From contig CACFIL010000005.1 in NCBI GenBank assembly GCA_902566315.1, positions 1 through 64,000 on the forward strand: a stretch of DNA of 64,000 nucleotides, in the 5' to 3' direction. The translations under genes and the position numbers were made by a program. The notes beneath the pieces were generated by a model. That model was not told the origin of the DNA. It did no database searches and was given only the letters and a program-made list of their open reading frames with translations. Source of the DNA: an uncultured Pelagibacteraceae bacterium (GTDB lineage Bacteria; Pseudomonadota; Alphaproteobacteria; Pelagibacterales; Pelagibacteraceae). How positions within the stretch are numbered: position 1 is the stretch's first letter; each line of letters begins with the position of its first letter. Shown here piece after piece: positions 19,726-31,567 of the stretch.

Positions 19726-20891
19726 ATAAGTAATTTTGACGTTTCAGTTTTAATTAACTCAACTGAAGGTTGATCAAAAGGATTGACTTTCATTAGCCTT
19801 CCCAACAAAATTGTTTCTAGAACAAAAAAGGTAAATAATTCTCCAACTGTTTCCTCATTTTTTCTCAAAATTTCAAAACTCCTAAAAGGTATTTTTTTTC
19901 TTTTAAAAACTGTTTGAGTTGCCTGTCTTTGTGCTTTTATGATTTGATTTAAATTTTTGTTTTTTAAAATTGAAAACTTATCAAATAAATTTTTATTTGA
20001 TATTCTTTCTGTTTTTTCATTTAAAATTCCAAAAAATGTAAAAAAATTATTTTTTGGTCCATCTAAATAAAGTTGAAGCAAGCTATGATTGTCCTTGGGC
20101 ATAGATGAAATAATAGGAAAAATACCCTTATTATCTTTTCCTAAACTTTCTGCTGTAAGTTGTTGGTACCATTTGAATAAATTATTAGAACTTTCATCAT
20201 AGTTAAGAATTACTGAATTTTTTTTCCCTTTTGAAACACAGTTAAATATGAAATTAACGTTATAAATCAATTGATTTAGAAAATATTTACTTTTTATTAG
20301 GTAATTGAGCCTTTTAAATTTTCTTTCATTTAGACCTAGCAATTCTACTGGCAACATACCAACTTCAGATAAAACTGAATATCTTCCTCCAATATAATTT
20401 TTATGTTCAATAATATCTGCCTTTAATTTGTTTCCCAGTTTTATAAGAAAGCTAGATTTTTTCTCTGTGATTACTATATTTTTATTTTTTTTTTGTGAAT
20501 TAAGAATTACGTTGAAATTTGATATGGTCTCAAGTGTGCTACCAGATTTTGATACTATTAAATTTAAAGTTTTTTTCTTATTTTTAAAATTTATTTTACT
20601 ATCAAGGTTATTGTAAAAATTTATTTTTTTTTTTACCTTAAAATTTAAGAAATCATATATCGCCTCTGTTCCTAAAATTGAACCACCCATACCAATTAGA
20701 TTTATGGCATCAAAGTTTTGATATTTTTTTAAAATTCCTTTTTTATAGCTATATTTGTAATTTTTATTAAATGAATTTAACAACAAATCACTTGTAACTA
20801 ATTCTTTTTTTAAAATATTGTTTATTTTTTTTTTTGCTTTTGTATTTTTTTTTTGAACAAAATTTTTAAAAATTATTCTTTTTGAAAACAT
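19722..20891 (-). CDS. pgi: Glucose-6-phosphate isomerase
   Basis: LIGMGGSILGTEAIYDFL; IVSKSGSTLETISNF; GRYSVLSEVGMLP; NPFDQPSVELIK. Confidence 0.93.
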   Translation of the reverse strand: MFSKRIIFKNFVQKKNTKAKKKINNILKKELVTSDLLLNSFNKNYKYSYKKGILKKYQNFDAINLIGMGGSILGTEAIYDFLNFKVKKKINFYNNLDSKINFKNKKKTLNLIVSKSGSTLETISNFNVILNSQKKNKNIVITEKKSSFLIKLGNKLKADIIEHKNYIGGRYSVLSEVGMLPVELLGLNERKFKRLNYLIKSKYFLNQLIYNVNFIFNCVSKGKKNSVILNYDESSNNLFKWYQQLTAESLGKDNKGIFPIISSMPKDNHSLLQLYLDGPKNNFFTFFGILNEKTERISNKNLFDKFSILKNKNLNQIIKAQRQATQTVFKRKKIPFRSFEILRKNEETVGELFTFFVLETILLGRLMKVNPFDQPSVELIKTETSKLLI

Positions 20892-21222
20892 TTCTTTGCT
20901 TAATTTTTTTTAATAATAAACTTTCAATTGAACTAGATTCTTCTGATCCTGAATTATCTTCAATAATTTTGTTATTCTTAAGCAGCTCCTCTATATTTGA
21001 TTTACCACTTTCAATATCTCCAGTTGATTTAACACTTGCTTCTCCAGGTTTTGGTAATTTATCAAAATCTGGAGGCATAGCTAATGGATTTTTTTTATCG
21101 ATTAAAAATTCGTCACCTTGATCTGATCTTTTTTTTCCTTGCAATGCTTCTCCAACTGAACCACATGAATATAAAAATAATAAGAAGAATAATAACTTAG
21201 TAATTTGAAAGATTTTATTCAT
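20866..21222 (-). CDS. Small lipoprotein (DUF3035-like)
   Basis: Lipobox LLFLYSCGS; KKNPLAMPPDFDKLPKPGE; upstream of lspA-ileS in transcription context. Confidence 0.7.
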   Translation of the reverse strand: MNKIFQITKLLFFLLFLYSCGSVGEALQGKKRSDQGDEFLIDKKNPLAMPPDFDKLPKPGEASVKSTGDIESGKSNIEELLKNNKIIEDNSGSEESSSIESLLLKKIKQRNVFKKNNF

Positions 21223-21706
21223 TTACTTTTTTATAACTTATTAATTCAGACAAAATAAGCAAAATAATACCAATTGTAATAAATATATCAGCCACATTGA
21301 AAACAAACCAATGGTATCCATTATAATTCAGGTCAAAAAAGTCTGGGACAGCTCTATAATAAATCCTATCAAATAGATTGCCTAGTGAGCCTCCTAAAAT
21401 AATAATTAAAAAATAATATTTTAGCCCTTTTTCCTTAAATAATAGATAAATTATAACAAAATTAATTAAGATAATTAAAATGGTGACTACATTATAAAAA
21501 AGATCTTGATCTGAAGATAATAAGCCAAAACCTATTCCTTTATTCCAAACTAGATAAAAATTTAAAAATGAGTTTATGTAAATATCTACTTGTCCAGTTT
21601 CCTCTAATATATTTAGAATAAGTATTTTTGATATTCTATCTAATAAGAAAATGAATAATAAAATGAAAATACTTATTACTATTTTTTTAATATTTTCACT
21701 TTTCAT
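21215..21706 (-). CDS. lspA: Lipoprotein signal peptidase
   Basis: NKGIGFGLLSS; GGSLGNLFDRIYYRAVPDFFDL; FNVADIFITIGIILL catalytic Asp motifs. Confidence 0.97.
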   Translation of the reverse strand: MKSENIKKIVISIFILLFIFLLDRISKILILNILEETGQVDIYINSFLNFYLVWNKGIGFGLLSSDQDLFYNVVTILIILINFVIIYLLFKEKGLKYYFLIIILGGSLGNLFDRIYYRAVPDFFDLNYNGYHWFVFNVADIFITIGIILLILSELISYKKVNE

Positions 21707-24444
21707 GAAAGATGACAGTTACCATCTCTTTCACAAATATTTTCTCTAATTTTCCAACAAACTGGGCACTTATTTCCAACAGCTTTTGAACTAGTGATCT
21801 CAATTTCTTTTTCTAAATTGTTATCATTCAAGATTGAAGCAGAAGATGTAATGCAAATTTCAGAAAAATCATGGTTCTGAGCCAAACTATACATGTCTTT
21901 ATCTTTAATTTTTATCTCAATATTTGCCTCTAAACTTGAACCAATAATTTTATCTGCCCTTTTACTTTCAATACTAATGTTTGCTTCGTCTCTGATCAAT
22001 TTAAGTTTATTCCATTTGTCGTTCAATTCTTCATTTTTCCACTTATTTGGAATTTTAACAAATTTTTGTAAATGAATACTTCCTTTATCATTTTCCTTAT
22101 GAATTAAATGATAAATTTCTTCAGTAGTAAATGATAGGATTGGTGCAAACCATTTTAATAAACATTCTAGAATTACTTTTAAAATTAAGATACAATCTGA
22201 GCGTTTTTTTGAGTCTTTTGGGTCACAATAAAGAAGATCTTTTCTAATATCAAAATAAAATGCTGAGAGTTCTACAGTACAAAAATTTAATAATTCTTTA
22301 TATAAATTATGAAAATTATATGACTTAAAGTATTCATTAAAACTCTCATCTATCACATACAATCTATGCAACATATACTTTTCTAATTCAGGAATATTAT
22401 TTAAATCAATTTTATCAAAATCTATTTTTGAATATTCGTCTTGTATATTTCCTAAAAGATATCTGAAAGTATTTCTTATTTTTCTATATGACTCAGAGTG
22501 CTGGTTTAAAATTGAATAGTCTATTCTTAAATCCTCAGCATAATTTGATGAAGCAACCCAAATTCTAAGTATATCAGCACCATATTTTTTTAAAATATCT
22601 TCTGGAGCTATAACATTTCCCGTTGATTTAGACATTTTAAGTCCTTTTCCATCAACAACAAACCCGTGGGATAAAATACTTTCAAATGGTGCTCTACCTC
22701 TTGTTCCGCATGACTCTAACAGTGAAGAATGAAACCAACCTCTATGTTGATCTGAACCCTCTAGATACATTGAAGCAGGCCATTTTAAATCTTCCCTCTT
22801 TTCTAAAACAAAAGAATGAGTTGATCCACTGTCAAACCATACTTCTACAATATCACTAGTCTTATCAAAATCTTCTGCTTTATATTTGTCACCGAGTAGT
22901 CTCTGAAAATTATCTTCAAACCAACAGTCTGAGCCTTCTTTTTCATAAATTTTTGCAATATTCTCAAAAACTTCCTCATCAATAAGAATTTCTCCAGTTT
23001 TTTTGGAAATAAATATCGGAAGTGGAACGCCCCAAACTCTCTGCCTAGAGACACACCAATCTGGCCTTGTCTCTATCATTGCTTTAATTCTTTCTTTTCC
23101 TTTGCTTGGATAAAAAGTGGTATCATTTATTGCTTTAAGTGCTTTGTCTCTTAGCTTATGACTTTCCATTGAAATGAACCATTGAGGTGTTGCTCTGTGA
23201 ACTAAAGGAGCCTTTGATCTCCAAGAATGTGGGTAAGAATGTGTTAGTTTTCCATTGTTCAAAAGACCTTTTAGTTCTTTAAGCTTTTCTATAACAATAT
23301 CATTTGCTTTAAAAATATGAGTTCCTTCAAATATAGGTATGTGTTTCGTGTACCTTCCATCATCATCAACTGTTTCAATTGCTTTTATTCCATTATTGAT
23401 ACACAAATTAAAATCATCAGGTCCATGACTTGGAGCACAATGAACAATTCCTGTTCCTTGTTCAGTTGTTACAAATCTTGCCTCGAGCATTGGAACATCA
23501 TATTCATAGCCAATTTTATAAAATGGATGATTACAAACAGTTCCATCAAATTCTTTTCCTTTAAATTCTTTTAATATATTAATTTTGTTATCAGTGTCTT
23601 TAGCAACAGATGTCAAAAGTTCTTTTGCAATAACTACTTTTTCATTTTGTAAAATATCTTTATTATCTATCTCGCATAAAACATAATTCAAACCTTGGTT
23701 ATAGGCTAATGCTTTATTAGCTGGTATCGTCCATGGGGTTGTAGTCCAAATAAGAACGTTCGAACCAATTAGTTCTTTGATATTAGATTTTTTTACTGGA
23801 AAGGCTACATAGATTGTATCAGATACATGATTTTTATATTCCACTTCTGCATCTGCTAAAGCTGTTTTTTCAACTGTAGACCATAAAACAGGTTTGTAAC
23901 CTTTGTACAAACTACCCTCTTTTAAAAATTTTCCAAGTTCTCTTACAATTTGAGCTTCTGCATCGAAACTCATAGTTGAATAATAGTTTTCCCAGTCTCC
24001 AATTACTCCTAATCTTTTAAATTGATCTTTATGAATATTAATCCATTTACTTGCAAAATCTCTACATTCTTTTCTAAATTCAATAATAGGTACATCATTT
24101 TTATTTTTTTTATTTTTTTTGTATTGTTCCTCAATTTTCCATTCAATTGGTAAGCCATGACAATCCCATCCGGGTACATAAACTGAGTCTTTGCCATCCA
24201 TTTGATGAAATTTAATTATTATATCTTTTAGAATTTTATTTAATGCAGTACCCATATGAATATTTCCATTTGCATATGGAGGTCCATCGTGTAAGACAAA
24301 TTTTTCTTTGCCTTTACTTTGAGATCTTAGTTTTTCATATAAATTAATCTTATCCCAATATTTCAAATATTCAGGTTCTTTATTTGGTAGATTTGCTTTC
24401 ATAGAAAAAGCAGTTTTAGGTAAGTTTAAATGTTCCTTGCTCAT
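21703..24444 (-). CDS. ileS: Isoleucyl-tRNA synthetase
   Basis: HDGPPYANGNIHMGTALNKILKD (HIGH); GLKMSKSTGNVIAP (KMSKS). Confidence 0.98.
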   Translation of the reverse strand: MSKEHLNLPKTAFSMKANLPNKEPEYLKYWDKINLYEKLRSQSKGKEKFVLHDGPPYANGNIHMGTALNKILKDIIIKFHQMDGKDSVYVPGWDCHGLPIEWKIEEQYKKNKKNKNDVPIIEFRKECRDFASKWINIHKDQFKRLGVIGDWENYYSTMSFDAEAQIVRELGKFLKEGSLYKGYKPVLWSTVEKTALADAEVEYKNHVSDTIYVAFPVKKSNIKELIGSNVLIWTTTPWTIPANKALAYNQGLNYVLCEIDNKDILQNEKVVIAKELLTSVAKDTDNKINILKEFKGKEFDGTVCNHPFYKIGYEYDVPMLEARFVTTEQGTGIVHCAPSHGPDDFNLCINNGIKAIETVDDDGRYTKHIPIFEGTHIFKANDIVIEKLKELKGLLNNGKLTHSYPHSWRSKAPLVHRATPQWFISMESHKLRDKALKAINDTTFYPSKGKERIKAMIETRPDWCVSRQRVWGVPLPIFISKKTGEILIDEEVFENIAKIYEKEGSDCWFEDNFQRLLGDKYKAEDFDKTSDIVEVWFDSGSTHSFVLEKREDLKWPASMYLEGSDQHRGWFHSSLLESCGTRGRAPFESILSHGFVVDGKGLKMSKSTGNVIAPEDILKKYGADILRIWVASSNYAEDLRIDYSILNQHSESYRKIRNTFRYLLGNIQDEYSKIDFDKIDLNNIPELEKYMLHRLYVIDESFNEYFKSYNFHNLYKELLNFCTVELSAFYFDIRKDLLYCDPKDSKKRSDCILILKVILECLLKWFAPILSFTTEEIYHLIHKENDKGSIHLQKFVKIPNKWKNEELNDKWNKLKLIRDEANISIESKRADKIIGSSLEANIEIKIKDKDMYSLAQNHDFSEICITSSASILNDNNLEKEIEITSSKAVGNKCPVCWKIRENICERDGNCHLS

Positions 24445-25373
24445 TATGTTTTTTTAGCTTTTAAAATATCTTTTTTAATTTGATTTTTTAACTCACTGAT
24501 ACCTTTGAATTTTTTTTCTCCTCTTATAAATTTTAAAAATTCTACAGATAATTTTTTATTATAAAGATTTCCTGAAAAATTAAAAATATTTACCTCTAAA
24601 AGTATTTTTTTTTGATTAAATGTGGGTCTATAACCTAAATTTGCAATTCCTTTATAGAATTTTCTTCTATCATTAATTCTGGTTTTTACAGCATAAACAC
24701 CAGGCTTTGCTATAACATAATTTCCAATATCGATATTACAAGTTGGGAAACCAATTTTTTGTCCCATCATTCTGCCTCTTTGAACTTTTCCTTCAATTTC
24801 CCAGTTTCTTTTCAAAAAAGTATTTGCTTTTGATAGTTTTCCCTCTTCAAGCAACTTTCTAATTATTGTTGATGAGATTATTTTTTTGTTTTTCATCAAA
24901 GGCGTTGGATTTATTAAATTATAACTAAAATCATTCTCAAATTTTTTAAGCACTGCTACATCGCCCTCTCTTTTATGGCCAAATCTAAAGTTATTACTAA
25001 CAAATATAAACTTTGATCTAAGTTTTTTGGATAAAATATTTTTTATGAATTGATAGTAAGTGATTTTGGAAAAATTTTTATCAAATTTTTTATTAATTAC
25101 AAAATCAACACCAAATTTTTTTAAATAAATAACTTTTTGATTAAAATTTGATATTCTGTAATTTTTAATTTTTGTATTAAAAAACATTTTAGGTATAGGA
25201 TCAAAAGTAACAACACCAACTTTAGATTTATATTTTGTTTTATATTTTTTAGCTAACTCAAATAATTTTTGATGCCCTGAATGTAAGCCATCAAAATTAC
25301 CTATTAAGATAATTGATTTTTTAAATTTACCTGGAATATTAAAATTATTAAAAATCTTTAATTTTTTTACCAT
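24444..25373 (-). CDS. ribF: Bifunctional riboflavin kinase/FAD synthetase
   Basis: IGNFDGLHSGHQKL; GRMMGQKIGFPTCNI; KFIRGEKKFKGISELKNQIKKD. Confidence 0.96.
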   Translation of the reverse strand: MVKKLKIFNNFNIPGKFKKSIILIGNFDGLHSGHQKLFELAKKYKTKYKSKVGVVTFDPIPKMFFNTKIKNYRISNFNQKVIYLKKFGVDFVINKKFDKNFSKITYYQFIKNILSKKLRSKFIFVSNNFRFGHKREGDVAVLKKFENDFSYNLINPTPLMKNKKIISSTIIRKLLEEGKLSKANTFLKRNWEIEGKVQRGRMMGQKIGFPTCNIDIGNYVIAKPGVYAVKTRINDRRKFYKGIANLGYRPTFNQKKILLEVNIFNFSGNLYNKKLSVEFLKFIRGEKKFKGISELKNQIKKDILKAKKT

Positions 25374-26182
25374 TTTAATTCTTTCTGAAAAAAGTCAATT
25401 TTTGCTTCATAATTTTTAAGTACATTTTTAATTGATAATTTTGAAATTTCTTCTCTATGTATACCACCTGTAATAAGCAATGAATCAAAATTTTGTAAGT
25501 TAGCACCCTTTATATCTGTATTTAAATTATCACCAATACATAATATTTTTTTGTTATTTACATCTGCCGAAATTTCATAAACAGGTGGATACGGTTTACC
25601 AAAATAAATCACCTCACCTTCAATTTCTTCAAATGATTTTGCAATAGAGCCTGCGCAATATTCTCTTTTATCGCCTCGATCAACTATTAAATCAGGGTTA
25701 GTGCATATCATTTTTTTAGTTATATGTTTTGATAAAAGATTTTTGTAATACCCTAGGTCATCTTCATGTTCTTCAAAAAGACCTGAACATAATAAATAAT
25801 CCGAGTCGTCTATATTAAGCACTTTATTATCTTCAAAAGTTTTAAATAAATCAAAATCTCTTGGTGGTCCTAAGTGAAAAAATTTTTTATTGTTGAAATT
25901 TTCTAAAAGATATCTTTTTGAAGCTTCTCCAGATGTAAAAACTGTATCAGAAAAATCATTTAATCCCATTTTTTTTAGAGTATTAATTACTGTCAGGTTG
26001 GGTCTTGGAGCATTTGTCAATAATATGAATTTTTTTTCATTATTAGATAATTCATTTAAAACTTTCACAGCATTTTCATGTAGATTTATTCCGTTGTGTA
26101 ATACACCCCAGATATCTATGAAAAATAAGTCATATTCACTGAATATTGATTTTAAGCCTGATTCATCTAAATTTTTACTCAT
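25367..26182 (-). CDS. HAD-type hydrolase (NagD-like, TIGR01459 type)
   Basis: FIDIWGVLHNGINLHENA; LLTNAPRP; YFGKPYPPVYEI; IGDNLNTDIKGA. Confidence 0.9.
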   Translation of the reverse strand: MSKNLDESGLKSIFSEYDLFFIDIWGVLHNGINLHENAVKVLNELSNNEKKFILLTNAPRPNLTVINTLKKMGLNDFSDTVFTSGEASKRYLLENFNNKKFFHLGPPRDFDLFKTFEDNKVLNIDDSDYLLCSGLFEEHEDDLGYYKNLLSKHITKKMICTNPDLIVDRGDKREYCAGSIAKSFEEIEGEVIYFGKPYPPVYEISADVNNKKILCIGDNLNTDIKGANLQNFDSLLITGGIHREEISKLSIKNVLKNYEAKIDFFQKELKW

Positions 26183-26249
26183 ATTTCAGATATAGCTTAA
26201 AAATCTAATAAATTCTTGAATTTTCTCATTTATAAATTTGAGGCCTGAT

Positions 26250-26279
26250 CTTGAAATAATAGTCACATGCATCTATATG
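26250..26279 (+). promoter_or_regulatory. Candidate RpoH (sigma-32-type) promoter of groESL
   Basis: CTTGAAA at 26250-26256 followed by CATCTATATG at 26270-26279, shortly upstream of groES; no CIRCE inverted repeat seen. Confidence 0.5.
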
Positions 26280-26302
26280 AACAGTAATTTAAAGGAGTAA
26301 AT

Positions 26303-26596
26303 ATGAAGTTTAAACCGTTACACGATAGAGTTTTAATAGAAGTCTTGGATAGCAGCGAAAAAACTGCTGGTGGAATTATCATCCCTGATTCTGCGCAAGA
26401 GAAACCACAAGAAGGAAAAGTAGTTGCTGTAGGTGGTGGATCAAAAACTGAGGATGGAAAAATTATACCGATGGATGTTAAAGTTGGTGACAAAGTTCTT
26501 TTTGGAAAATGGTCAGGAACTGAAGTTAAAATTGATGGTAAAGAATACAGCATAATGAAAGAATCAGATATTATGGGTATCTCTACTTCTAAATAA
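26303..26596 (+). CDS. groES: Co-chaperonin GroES
   Basis: [33 protein letters not shown] ribosome binding site upstream. Confidence 0.99.
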   Translation: MKFKPLHDRVLIEVLDSSEKTAGGIIIPDSAQEKPQEGKVVAVGGGSKTEDGKIIPMDVKVGDKVLFGKWSGTEVKIDGKEYSIMKESDIMGISTSK

Positions 26597-26604
26597 ATTA
26601 ATAA

Positions 26605-28275
<1,671 letters not shown>

Positions 28276-28300
28276 CCCAACAAGTCTAATTAAAAATTTT

Positions 28301-28331
28301 AAAAGGGCAGATTATTCTGCCCTTTTTTTTT
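28301..28331 (+). terminator. Rho-independent terminator of groESL
   Basis: AAAAGGGCAGATTATTCTGCCCTTTTTTTTT: GC-containing stem followed by T-tract. Confidence 0.93.
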
Positions 28332-28370
28332 GTTTTCAATTAAAAGTATAAATGTATAAGAACCTCAATC

Positions 28371-30197
28371 ATGAATAATAATATTCGAAACATCACTATC
28401 ATTGCTCATGTTGATCATGGAAAAACAACACTGATTGATAATTTGATGAAACAAAGTGGTTCTTTTAGAGACAACGAAGTAGTTGATGAAAGATTAATGG
28501 ATTCTGGAGAGCTGGAAAAAGAAAGAGGAATTACAATTCTTGCTAAGCCTACTTCGATTAATTGGAAAGATACTAGAATAAATATTATTGATACTCCTGG
28601 TCACAGAGATTTTGCAGCGGAGGTTGAAAGAGTTTTAAGTTTAGCAGATGGTGCATTATTGTTAGTAGACTCTGCAGAAGGCGTCATGCCTCAAACAAAA
28701 TTTGTATTAAGCAAAGCATTAAAACAGGGATTAAAACCAATTGTAGTAATAAATAAATTAGACAAAAGCGATCAAAGGGCTGATGAAGTTTTAAATGAGA
28801 CTTTTGATTTATTTGTTAGTTTGGATGCTAATGAAGAGCAATTAGATTTTCCTGTATTATACGCAAGTGGGAGATCTGGTTGGGCATCTAAAGATATTGA
28901 TGGACCAAGAGAAAATCTTAATCCACTATTAGATTTAGTTTTGGATCATGTAAAACCCTCTCAATTTGATAGATCAAAACCATTTGCGATGCTATCGACG
29001 CTACTTTATGCTGATAACTTTTTGGGCAGAAGCTTAGTAGGAAGAATTTCACAAGGGACGGCAAAAGCAAATCAACAAATTAAAGCAATAAATTTAAAAG
29101 GTGAAAAAGTAGATGAAGGTAGACTTACAAAGATCTTTAGATATGAGGGTACAAAAAAAGTGCCCATTGAAGTTGGAGAAGCTGGAGATATCGTAGTTAT
29201 AGCTGGATTAGAAAAAGCAAATGTAGCGGATACTATTTGTGATTTAGGGGTAAATGAACCAATTGAGGCAACACCGATCGATCCACCAACAATGTCGATA
29301 AAAATAACAGTAAATAGCTCACCATTAGCAGGAACTGAGGGTAAAAAATTAACAAGTACCCAGATTAGAGATCGTCTAATTTTAGAGGCTCAAAACAATG
29401 TTGGAATTTCTTTCTCAGAAAATGCAAATAAAGATGCATTTGATATAAGTGGAAGAGGAGAATTAATGCTCGAAATATTATTAATACAAATGAGACGTGA
29501 GGGTTTTGAGATGACTGTAAGCCCTCCTAAAGTTTTATTTAAAACTGACGAAAATTCAAAAAAGTTAGAACCCATTGAAGAAATTACTATGGATTTAGAT
29601 GAAGAATATTCATCAAGGATTATTGACTCTATGAATAGAAGAAAGGGTAAATTAATTGAATTAAAAGATACTGGAAAGAATAAAAAAAGACTAATTTTTC
29701 ATGCGCCAACAAGAGGTTTAATGGGATACACAAGTAGATTTTTAACTTTAACAAAAGGAACAGGTGTTATTAACAGAATTTTTCAATCTTATGGAGATTT
29801 TGAGGGAGACATGGAGGGTAGAAGAAATGGTGCTTTAATTTCTATGGACCAGGGTAAAGCTGTTGCATTTTCAATTTTTAATTTACAGGCTAGAGGAGAA
29901 ATGTTTGTCACTCACAATGATCCGGTTTATACAGGAATGATTGTTGGCTTAGCTCCTAAACCAGGTGATATGATAATTAATGTTATGAAAGGAAAAAAAC
30001 TTACAAATATGAGAACACAAGGTACTGATGAAAATATTGTTCTAACGCCTGTAAGACAAATGTCGATTGCAGAACAGTTAAGTATACTTAATACTGATGA
30101 AGCTTTAGAAATTACACCTAAATCTTGTAGACTCAGAAAAGTAATTCTGGACCCAAACGAAAGAAAAAGAAACGAAAAACAAAATACTGCTACTTAG
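28371..30197 (+). CDS. typA: Translational GTPase TypA/BipA
   Basis: IIAHVDHGKTTLIDNLMKQSG; DTPGHRDFAAEVERVL; NKLDK; APTRGLMGYTSRFLTLTKGTG. Confidence 0.98.
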   Translation: MNNNIRNITIIAHVDHGKTTLIDNLMKQSGSFRDNEVVDERLMDSGELEKERGITILAKPTSINWKDTRINIIDTPGHRDFAAEVERVLSLADGALLLVDSAEGVMPQTKFVLSKALKQGLKPIVVINKLDKSDQRADEVLNETFDLFVSLDANEEQLDFPVLYASGRSGWASKDIDGPRENLNPLLDLVLDHVKPSQFDRSKPFAMLSTLLYADNFLGRSLVGRISQGTAKANQQIKAINLKGEKVDEGRLTKIFRYEGTKKVPIEVGEAGDIVVIAGLEKANVADTICDLGVNEPIEATPIDPPTMSIKITVNSSPLAGTEGKKLTSTQIRDRLILEAQNNVGISFSENANKDAFDISGRGELMLEILLIQMRREGFEMTVSPPKVLFKTDENSKKLEPIEEITMDLDEEYSSRIIDSMNRRKGKLIELKDTGKNKKRLIFHAPTRGLMGYTSRFLTLTKGTGVINRIFQSYGDFEGDMEGRRNGALISMDQGKAVAFSIFNLQARGEMFVTHNDPVYTGMIVGLAPKPGDMIINVMKGKKLTNMRTQGTDENIVLTPVRQMSIAEQLSILNTDEALEITPKSCRLRKVILDPNERKRNEKQNTAT

Positions 30198-30841
30198 TTC
30201 ATTATTCTATCGATAATGAACAAACTAAAAGCAATACAAGGACCAATTCCAAAAGCAAACATCAAAGTTCCAACACCAATTGTTCCACCCAAGTACCACC
30301 CAACTGAGGCTACAGAAATTTCTATAAAGCCTCTCACAGCGGCAATCGGTAGATTAGTTTTTTTTTGTAAACCAGTCATTAAGCCATCCCTAGGCCCTGG
30401 ACCTAAATTAGCTATTAAATAAATACCACTCCCGACTCCAACAATCATAACGCCTAATGCTGCCATTAATAATTTCATTATATAAGTTTCAGGGGTTGGT
30501 ATTAATGCAATTGTAATGTCTAACATTGCTGCAATGATTACGATATTGAATATGGTACCTAGACCAGGTTTTTGTTTTAAAAAAAACCATGAAGATAAAA
30601 CGACAACACTTACTAAAAAAGTGACAATACCAATGGATAATCCTGAATTAATTGAAATTCCTTGTGCCATTACAGTCCATGGAGAATTGCCAATAAATGA
30701 AATAACGACTAAGGCTTCTCCAAAACCAAATAATATAAGCCCAAAACTAAGGAAGAATAATGTTGATAATTTTGGCTTTAAATTAAAAGTCTCGTGAGAA
30801 CTCCAAGAGACTTTTGGAATATTTTTAATAGTAAGGAACAT
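30194..30841 (-). CDS. YczE/YitT family membrane protein
   Basis: Polytopic; GSGIYLIANLGPGPRDGLMTGLQKKTNLPIAAVRGFIEISV. Confidence 0.85.
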   Translation of the reverse strand: MFLTIKNIPKVSWSSHETFNLKPKLSTLFFLSFGLILFGFGEALVVISFIGNSPWTVMAQGISINSGLSIGIVTFLVSVVVLSSWFFLKQKPGLGTIFNIVIIAAMLDITIALIPTPETYIMKLLMAALGVMIVGVGSGIYLIANLGPGPRDGLMTGLQKKTNLPIAAVRGFIEISVASVGWYLGGTIGVGTLMFAFGIGPCIAFSLFIIDRIMN

Positions 30842-30880
30842 ATTTTAAGCTATTATTTATACTTTCTTTAACTAAAATCC

Positions 30881-31567
30881 ATGAAAATGAAACATTTTAT
30901 AATCGTATCCATAATTCTTATGTTTGCCTCTAAAGTGATAGCACATAGCAGTCATTATGAGGGTCTTAAAAAAATTGAGATGGATGTTCTAAGAAATAAT
31001 GAAGTTATTGGTAGCACCAACTACTTCTTTGAATTTGAGGAGGATTTATTTGTTGTAAAAAATTATACTAATTTCAAAGTAGAGTTATTTGGCGTAACAG
31101 TTTTCTCAATATTAAGTGAAACAATAGAAAAATATAAAGATGAAAAATTAGTTTTTTTTAAATCAAATACTTTTCAAAATGATAAAGAGAAATATGTGAA
31201 TCTAAATTATGATCGGGGTATAAATAAATTTATTATAGATGGATCATCTTATAAAGGTGAAGCTAGTTTAGATTGTACAATTGGGAATTGGTGGAACCAC
31301 AAGATTTTTAAAGCTGACAAACAAATCAGTCCTTTATCTGGAAGTATAAAAAAGCAGACTGTGGATTTAATAGGAAATGAAAACATTACGATTAATGGTA
31401 AAGACTATTTAACTGAACACTTTAATATTAAATCAAATGATGAAAATCTTTCTGATGAAAAAAAATTTGAATTTGATGTTTGGTATAATCCAGAAAATAA
31501 TTTAATATTAAAAGTTACTTATAATAAAATGGGTAATTGGGAATATAGATTAAGGAGTTTTGAATAA
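30881..31567 (+). CDS. Exported DUF6134-like protein
   Basis: N-terminal signal sequence; LNYDRGINKFIIDG...DCTIGNWWNHKIF pattern. Confidence 0.65.
   Translation: MKMKHFIIVSIILMFASKVIAHSSHYEGLKKIEMDVLRNNEVIGSTNYFFEFEEDLFVVKNYTNFKVELFGVTVFSILSETIEKYKDEKLVFFKSNTFQNDKEKYVNLNYDRGINKFIIDGSSYKGEASLDCTIGNWWNHKIFKADKQISPLSGSIKKQTVDLIGNENITINGKDYLTEHFNIKSNDENLSDEKKFEFDVWYNPENNLILKVTYNKMGNWEYRLRSFE

Noticed and set aside
26280-26302. RNA thermometer in the groES leader analogous to hsp20
   Set aside because: No UUGCU or U-rich segment able to pair with the AGGAG ribosome binding site was seen.
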